Shown one piece after another: positions 48,916-53,146 of a stretch of 53,146 nucleotides of DNA (the stretch's first letter is position 1; each line of letters starts with the position of its first letter). The DNA is from an uncultured Eubacteriales bacterium (GTDB lineage: Bacteria > Bacillota > Clostridia > Christensenellales > Aristaeellaceae): positions 1 through 53,146 of the forward strand of contig CACYGB010000018.1 in the NCBI GenBank assembly GCA_902773895.1. Reading direction: 5' to 3'. The notes below the pieces were generated by a model, which was given only the letters and a program-made list of their open reading frames with translations, did no database searches and was not told where the DNA came from. The position numbers were made by a program, and so were the translations under genes.

Positions 48916-49811
48916 ACGTCAGCCTGTGCGGCCTGCCGCTGGATAATCCCGTGATCCCCGCCAGCGGCACCTTTGGCTACGGCTATGAATTCGCGGAATT
49001 GTACGACATCAACTGCCTGGGCACCTTTTCCTTCAAAGGCACCACCCGGGAGCCGCGCTTTGGCAACCCCACGCCCCGCATCGCCGAGTGCACCGCCGGC
49101 ATGATCAACGCCGTGGGCCTGCAAAACCCCGGGGTGGACCGGGTGATCGCCGAAGAGCTGCCCCGGCTGAAACAATGCTTCCATAAAAAAGTGATGGCCA
49201 ACGTCAGCGGCTTTTCGGTGGCGGATTACGCGTACACCTGCGAAAAGCTGGACAAAGAGGAGCAGGTGGGCTGGCTTGAGGTCAACGTCAGCTGTCCCAA
49301 CGTGCACGGCGGCGGCATGAGCTTCGGCACCGATCCCCGGGCCGCTGCGGAAGTGACGAAGGCCGTGAAGGCCGTCACGAAAAAACCGGTGATCGTGAAG
49401 CTGAGCCCCAACGTGACGGATATTGCGGCCATTGCCAAAGCCTGCGAGGACGCGGGGGCCGACGGCATCAGCCTGATCAACACGCTGCTGGGCATGCGCA
49501 TCGACCTGAAAACAAAAAAACCGGTGATCGCCAACGGAATGGGCGGCTTTTCCGGCCCGGCTGTTTTCCCGGTGGCGCTGCGTATGGTGTACCAGGTGCA
49601 TAAGGCGGTGCGCATCCCCGTGGTGGGCATGGGCGGCGTCAGCAGCGCCAGAGACGTGATCGAAATGATGCTGGCCGGGGCCACGGCGGTGGAAATCGGC
49701 GCCGCCAACCTGGTGAACCCCTTCATCTGCCGCGACATCATCGCCCAACTGCCCGAAACCATGGATCAATACCATATCCAAACCCTGGAAGAAATCATCG
49801 GAGGTGCCTGA
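48903..49811 (+). CDS. pyrD: Dihydroorotate dehydrogenase, class 1B catalytic subunit
   Basis: A 302-residue FMN enzyme that oxidises dihydroorotate to orotate with PyrK. It has PVIPASGTFGYGYEFAELY, SFKGTTREPRFGNPTPRIAE, GMINAVGLQNPGVD, EVNVSCPNVHGGGMSFG (catalytic Cys in the NVSCPN loop), VIVKLSPNV, the GADGISLINTLLGM loop and IPVVGMGGVSSARD for FMN phosphate. The catalytic cysteine identifies class 1. I choose the ATG at 48903 because AAAGGAGG sits seven bases before it; the ATG at 48912 is too far. It is two bases from pyrF. Confidence 0.96.
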   Translation: MGRMNVSLCGLPLDNPVIPASGTFGYGYEFAELYDINCLGTFSFKGTTREPRFGNPTPRIAECTAGMINAVGLQNPGVDRVIAEELPRLKQCFHKKVMANVSGFSVADYAYTCEKLDKEEQVGWLEVNVSCPNVHGGGMSFGTDPRAAAEVTKAVKAVTKKPVIVKLSPNVTDIAAIAKACEDAGADGISLINTLLGMRIDLKTKKPVIANGMGGFSGPAVFPVALRMVYQVHKAVRIPVVGMGGVSSARDVIEMMLAGATAVEIGAANLVNPFICRDIIAQLPETMDQYHIQTLEEIIGGA

Positions 49812-49813
49812 CA

Positions 49814-50512
49814 ATGGGAAAAGACGTGATCATCGCCTGCGACTTTGACAGCGCGGAAAAAACGTACGCGTTCCTGGACCGATTCACCGGCCGCAAGCCC
49901 TTTGTGAAAATCGGCATGGAGCTGTTTTACGCCGAGGGCCCGCAAATCGTGCGCGAAATCAAGCGCCGCGGCCACAGGATCTTCCTGGACCTGAAGCTGC
50001 ACGACATTCCCAACACCGTGAAAAAGGCCATGGCGGTGCTGAGCAATCTGGACGTGGACATCTGCAACCTGCACGCCGCCGGCACCCGCCGCATGATGGA
50101 AGCGGCCCTCGAAGGCCTGACCCGGCCGGATGGAACGCGTCCCCTGCTCATCGCCGTCACCCAGCTCACCAGCACCGATCAGGAGAGCATGGAAAAGGAT
50201 CTGTTGATCCGCGCGCCCATGGATCAGGTGGTGATGCACTACGCAAAAACCGCCCGGGACGCCGGACTGGACGGCGTGGTGTGCTCCCCGCTGGAAGCGG
50301 GCAAGGTACATGAAGCGTGCGGACGCGCCTTCCTTACCGTCACGCCCGGGGTGCGTTTTGCCGACGGGGACGCCGGCGACCAGAAGCGGGTCATGACCCC
50401 GGCCCAGGCCAGGGAAATCGGCAGCGACTACATCGTAGTGGGCCGTCCTATCACCGCGGCCGCTGACCCCGTGGCTGCCTATGAACGCTGCGTTGCCGAA
50501 TTCATCGGATAA
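49814..50512 (+). CDS. pyrF: Orotidine 5'-phosphate decarboxylase
   Basis: A 232-residue decarboxylase that converts OMP to UMP. The N-terminal strand VIIACDFDSAEKTYAFLD and the catalytic array FLDLKLHDIPNTVKKAM (the D-x-K-x-x-D set) are intact. VTPGVRFADGDAGDQKR and SDYIVVGRPITAAADP bind the phosphate. Its length and sequence are those of the short, standard bacterial form, not the 300-residue group. GGAGGTG lies five bases upstream, within the last codons of pyrD. Confidence 0.96.
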   Translation: MGKDVIIACDFDSAEKTYAFLDRFTGRKPFVKIGMELFYAEGPQIVREIKRRGHRIFLDLKLHDIPNTVKKAMAVLSNLDVDICNLHAAGTRRMMEAALEGLTRPDGTRPLLIAVTQLTSTDQESMEKDLLIRAPMDQVVMHYAKTARDAGLDGVVCSPLEAGKVHEACGRAFLTVTPGVRFADGDAGDQKRVMTPAQAREIGSDYIVVGRPITAAADPVAAYERCVAEFIG

Positions 50513-50533
50513 ATCAGAAAGGAGTTCCTTCCC

Positions 50534-51163
50534 ATGGAAAAGCTGATTGCCAAAGACCTGCTGAAAATCCACGCCGTATTCTTCCGGCCCGATGAGCCCT
50601 TCACCTGGGCCAGCGGCATCAAAAGCCCGGTATACTGCGATAACCGCCTGACCCTGACCGCCCCCGAAGTGCGCGCCGACGTGGAAAACGGCCTGGCCCG
50701 GCTGATCCGGGAAAACTACCCGGACGCGGAAGTGCTGATGGGCACATCCACCGCCGGCATCGCCCACGCCGCCATCACCGCGCACCTGATGAACCTGCCC
50801 ATGGGATATGTGCGTTCCGGTGCCAAGGATCACGGACGGCAGAACCAGATCGAGGGCAGGCTGGAAAAAGGCCAGAAGGTGGTGGTGGTGGAGGACCTGA
50901 TTTCCACCGGCGGCAGCGTCATCGAAGTGGTGAACGTGCTGCGGGACGCCGGCGCCCAGGTGCTGGGCATCGTGTCCATCTTCACCTACGGCATGCGCAA
51001 GGGGCTGGAGCGGCTGGCGGAAGCCAATGTAAAAAACGTATCCCTGACCAATTTTGACGTGATCGCCCAGGTGGCCGCGGAGGAGGGCTACATCCAGCCC
51101 GACGACATCCGCCGCCTGATCGCCTTCCGCAACAATCCTTCCGACGAAAGCTGGATCAAGTAA
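50534..51163 (+). CDS. pyrE: Orotate phosphoribosyltransferase
   Basis: A 209-residue PRTase that makes OMP from orotate and PRPP. It has FTWASGIKSPVYCDNRLTL at the orotate site, the MGTSTAGIAHAAITAHLMN loop, MGYVRSGAKDHGRQNQIEG (catalytic flexible loop with Lys) and VVVVEDLISTGGSVIEVVN, the PRPP-binding motif. Length is standard. The ATG has AAAGGAG nine bases upstream. The stop is one base from the pyrB start. Confidence 0.96.
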   Translation: MEKLIAKDLLKIHAVFFRPDEPFTWASGIKSPVYCDNRLTLTAPEVRADVENGLARLIRENYPDAEVLMGTSTAGIAHAAITAHLMNLPMGYVRSGAKDHGRQNQIEGRLEKGQKVVVVEDLISTGGSVIEVVNVLRDAGAQVLGIVSIFTYGMRKGLERLAEANVKNVSLTNFDVIAQVAAEEGYIQPDDIRRLIAFRNNPSDESWIK

Positions 51164-51164
51164 A

Positions 51165-52238
51165 ATGAAGCGTTTGATCGACATCCTGGATCTGTCCGTG
51201 CAGGAACTGGACCAGCTGATGGACGTGGCCTGCGACATCATCGCGCAGCCCCGGAAATACAGCCATGCCTGCGAAGGCAAGCAGCTGGCCGCCCTGTTTT
51301 TCGAGCCCTCCACCCGCACCCGGCTGAGCTTTGAATCCGCCATGCTGGCCCTGGGCGGCCAGGTGCTGTCCGTTTCCGGCGCAGGCGGCTCCTCCGTATC
51401 CAAGGGCGAAAGCATCGCCGATACCGCCCGGACGGTGAGCTGCTATGCCGACATTATCGCCATGCGCCATCCCCAGGAGGGCGCCGCGCTGGTGGCGGCC
51501 GACAGCGTTTCCATTCCCGTCATCAATGCCGGGGACGGCGGCCACTGCCATCCTACGCAGACCCTGGCCGACCTGCTGACCATCCGCCGGGAAATGGGCC
51601 GCTTCGATCACCTGACCGTAGGCCTGTGCGGCGATTTGAAATACGGCCGCACGGTGCATTCCCTGATTGCCGCCCTGAGCCGGTATGAAGGCGTCCGGTT
51701 CGTGCTGATTTCCCCGCCGGAGCTGCGTCTGCCCGATTACGTGGTGGAAAGCATGCAGGACGCGCACATTCCCTATGAGGAAACCGTTTCCCTGGAAGGC
51801 GCGCTGCCGAAGCTGGACATCCTGTACATGACCCGCATCCAGCGGGAGCGGTTCGATGACCCGGCGCTGTATGAAGCGCTGAAGGGCAGCTACGTGCTGG
51901 ATACGGAAAAAATGGCCCTGGCGAAGCCCGACATGCGCGTTCTGCATCCGCTGCCCCGGGTGAACGAAATCAGCGTGCAGGTGGACAGCGATCCCCGGGC
52001 CAGCTATTTTAGGCAGATGTTCAACGGCAAAATGATGCGGATGGCGCTGATCCTGAAAATGCTGTCCGACAGCGGCGAGGAAACGCCGGTCAACAACCGT
52101 CCCGTATACCGTCACCTGACCTGCCGCAACCCCAAATGCATCAGCCAGACGGAGCAGGAACTGCAGCAGGCGTTTTACAAGGTGCCCGGGAGAAGGGAAA
52201 TTTACCGCTGCGTGTACTGCGAACAGCAGGCGGAGTAA
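51165..52238 (+). CDS. pyrB: Aspartate carbamoyltransferase with PyrI-like zinc tail
   Basis: A 357-residue ATCase. The catalytic chain (residues about 1-305) is complete: FFEPSTRTRLSFESAMLAL with the S-T-R-T-R carbamoyl-phosphate loop, INAGDGGHCHPTQTLADLL, VGLCGDLKYGRTVHSLIAAL and VLHPLPRVNEISVQVD. Beyond the usual end, 45-50 extra residues carry Cys320-x4-Cys325 and Cys349-x2-Cys352 (LTCRNPKCIS and YRCVYCEQQ). This matches the zinc domain of the separate regulatory chain PyrI. The nucleotide-binding domain of PyrI is absent. Thus the chain may bring its own zinc structural unit without ATP/CTP control. There is no pyrI gene in the operon. It is the last gene, before the terminator at 52251. 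Confidence 0.94.
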   Translation: MKRLIDILDLSVQELDQLMDVACDIIAQPRKYSHACEGKQLAALFFEPSTRTRLSFESAMLALGGQVLSVSGAGGSSVSKGESIADTARTVSCYADIIAMRHPQEGAALVAADSVSIPVINAGDGGHCHPTQTLADLLTIRREMGRFDHLTVGLCGDLKYGRTVHSLIAALSRYEGVRFVLISPPELRLPDYVVESMQDAHIPYEETVSLEGALPKLDILYMTRIQRERFDDPALYEALKGSYVLDTEKMALAKPDMRVLHPLPRVNEISVQVDSDPRASYFRQMFNGKMMRMALILKMLSDSGEETPVNNRPVYRHLTCRNPKCISQTEQELQQAFYKVPGRREIYRCVYCEQQAE

Positions 52239-52250
52239 AACCTGGAATCC

Positions 52251-52280
52251 GGCGGAATGATTTTGCATTCCGCCTTTTTT
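52251..52280 (+). terminator. Terminator of the pyr operon
   Basis: GGCGGAATG (52251-52259) and CATTCCGCC (52266-52274) pair perfectly around ATTTTG, followed by six T. Confidence 0.93.
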
Positions 52281-52290
52281 GTGGTATAAT
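52262..52290 (+). promoter_or_regulatory. Promoter of the last gene, inside the pyr terminator
   Basis: TTTGCA (52262-52267), 17-base spacer, TATAAT (52285-52290). The -35 lies in the terminator loop and right arm. Confidence 0.65.
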
Positions 52291-52314
52291 GGAAATACGC
52301 AAGGAGGTGGAAGG

Positions 52315-52809
52315 ATGCCGCGCTACGAAGAACTGGTGAAAAAATACACCAAACGGCGGAAAGAAAACCTGATCGACACCGTGGCCGCCGGATTGTCCTA
52401 CGCAGACAACCTGGCAGTGGACCTGGGCCTGATGGAGGACAGCGGCGTCATCGACACCCTGACCGCCGCCATGCCCTTCGCCGTGATCGCCGTTACCGAA
52501 CAGATGCGGGTGATCCTGGGGCGGAAAACCGGCAAAGCCGGCTTCAGCGACGCGGTGCAGCGTATGCTGAAAACAGGCGCCGCCATGGGCGTCGGCGCGC
52601 TGGCCGCCGCCGCTGCCGGGCCTGCCGCCGCCGTGCCCGCCGCAGTCGGCACCCGGGCACTGCTGTCCAAATACCGCAGCAAATCCATGCTGGGCCTGCG
52701 GGTGCAGGAACGCACCGGCCGCCTGAAAGCCCTGCGGGAAAAGCGCCGGCCGCTTCCCGAATCCCGCCCCGCGCTGATGCCCGGGGTGGATTACCTGCCG
52801 GAAGAATAG
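52315..52809 (+). CDS. Unknown protein with Ala/Gly-rich hydrophobic segments
   Basis: A 164-residue protein I cannot assign. An N-terminal charged part (MPRYEELVKKYTKRRKENL) is followed by moderately hydrophobic helices: DTLTAAMPFAVIAVTEQM, then GAAMGVGALAAAAAGPAAAV with VPAAVG, the latter resembling a membrane-inserted glycine-zipper segment. The C-terminus is basic and Pro-rich (LREKRRPLPESRPALMP). The ATG at 52315 follows AAGGAGG by seven bases and has its own promoter. It is expressed separately from the pyr operon. A membrane-associated protein is possible. No conserved catalytic motif is visible. Confidence 0.7.
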   Translation: MPRYEELVKKYTKRRKENLIDTVAAGLSYADNLAVDLGLMEDSGVIDTLTAAMPFAVIAVTEQMRVILGRKTGKAGFSDAVQRMLKTGAAMGVGALAAAAAGPAAAVPAAVGTRALLSKYRSKSMLGLRVQERTGRLKALREKRRPLPESRPALMPGVDYLPEE

Positions 52810-52828
52810 CGTATTTGAGAGGGAGCGC

Positions 52829-53079
52829 GGGGGCTTCTTCAGCCCCCGGACCCCCGAACCAGGGACATTGTCCCTGGACCCGCTCTGGCGATACAGCAAA
52901 TTAAAAAACAAACAGCATGCGCCTGATGCTTTCGATAACGCCAGGAGAGCTCCCGAGCAAAAGAAAAGGCTGGAGATTCCCGAGAAAACAAGCGAGCTTG
53001 TTTTTCGGGAAATCTCCAGCCTTTTCCCTGTGCGCTTGCGCACAGGCCGGCCGGCAAAGCCGGCCTGCCCGGGAGCGGC
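52829..53079. repeat. Intergenic hairpin cluster at the right edge
   Basis: The last 337 bases hold no gene but several palindromes. They are GGGGGCT / AGCCCCC (52829-52847), CCAGGGACA / TGTCCCTGG (52859-52877), a long imperfect pair of about 30 bases per arm centred near 52995 (52963 to 53026), CCTGTGCG / CGCACAGG (53028-53046) and GGCCGGC / GCCGGCC just after. This resembles a repeat-family island; the layout recalls the cluster at 36187-36433, though the sequences differ. Confidence 0.7.
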
Positions 53080-53146
53080 GGTTCTTCGTTCCATTCGCTG
53101 CTGCGGTGCACAGTTTGAAAAATAAGTCTTATACCATCCGCATGTG

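Overview
The window reads as a chromosome segment of a GC-rich member of the Firmicutes, most likely an anaerobic Clostridia-type gut or rumen bacterium. Supporting signs are strong AGGAGG ribosome sites, a T-box leader on ileS, a PyrR-type pyr leader, an ECF transporter core, formate-tetrahydrofolate ligase, and consensus TTGACA/TATAAT promoters with 17-base spacers. I cannot name the species from sequence alone.

Positions 1-4840 are accessory DNA, more AT-rich than the rest. They hold a wrecked pilin/adhesin-type surface gene (at least three frame breaks), a Phd/YefM-YoeB toxin-antitoxin pair with a palindromic operator on its promoter, three linked element genes (an HTH protein plus two unknowns), a 45-base 3' half of tRNA-Thr(GGU) that looks like an attachment site flanked by phased short repeats, and two tandem small CPCC-type zinc-ribbon proteins. 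Positions 4880-5280 hold a small secreted acidic protein with a damaged tandem duplication.

Positions 5384-14042 form a divergent carbohydrate locus. On the minus strand: PfkB kinase, binding protein, ABC ATPase, fused two-domain permease, class II ketose-bisphosphate aldolase. On the plus strand: a split transketolase and an RpiR regulator. Both promoters carry a GYGAAA-N4-TTTCAC palindrome just downstream of the predicted start of transcription, a good candidate RpiR operator pair. The gene set suggests import, phosphorylation and cleavage of a sugar or sugar phosphate.

Positions 14089-29526 hold ileS with its T-box, a lamin-tail-domain secreted protein, a moxR-DUF58-transglutaminase operon, an alpha/beta hydrolase that lacks its serine nucleophile beside mntP, yajC, the ecfA1-ecfA2-ecfT core, a MATE exporter and a DIP1984-family protein.

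Positions 29584-43377 are one long minus-strand purine operon: purE, purC, purF, purM, a formate/nitrite channel, purN, a PurO-type IMP cyclohydrolase, a stand-alone AICAR transformylase, purD, purL and fhs. With PurN, the transformylase, the formate channel and Fhs together, it appears built to run one-carbon supply on formate. PurF has no N-terminal cysteine, and purL as given is broken in frame twice. Positions 43530-52280 are the divergent pyrimidine operon: PyrR-type attenuator, pyrC, carB, pyrK, pyrD, pyrF, pyrE and a pyrB that carries a PyrI-like zinc tail. No carA lies in the operon. The right edge has one unknown gene and a cluster of hairpins.
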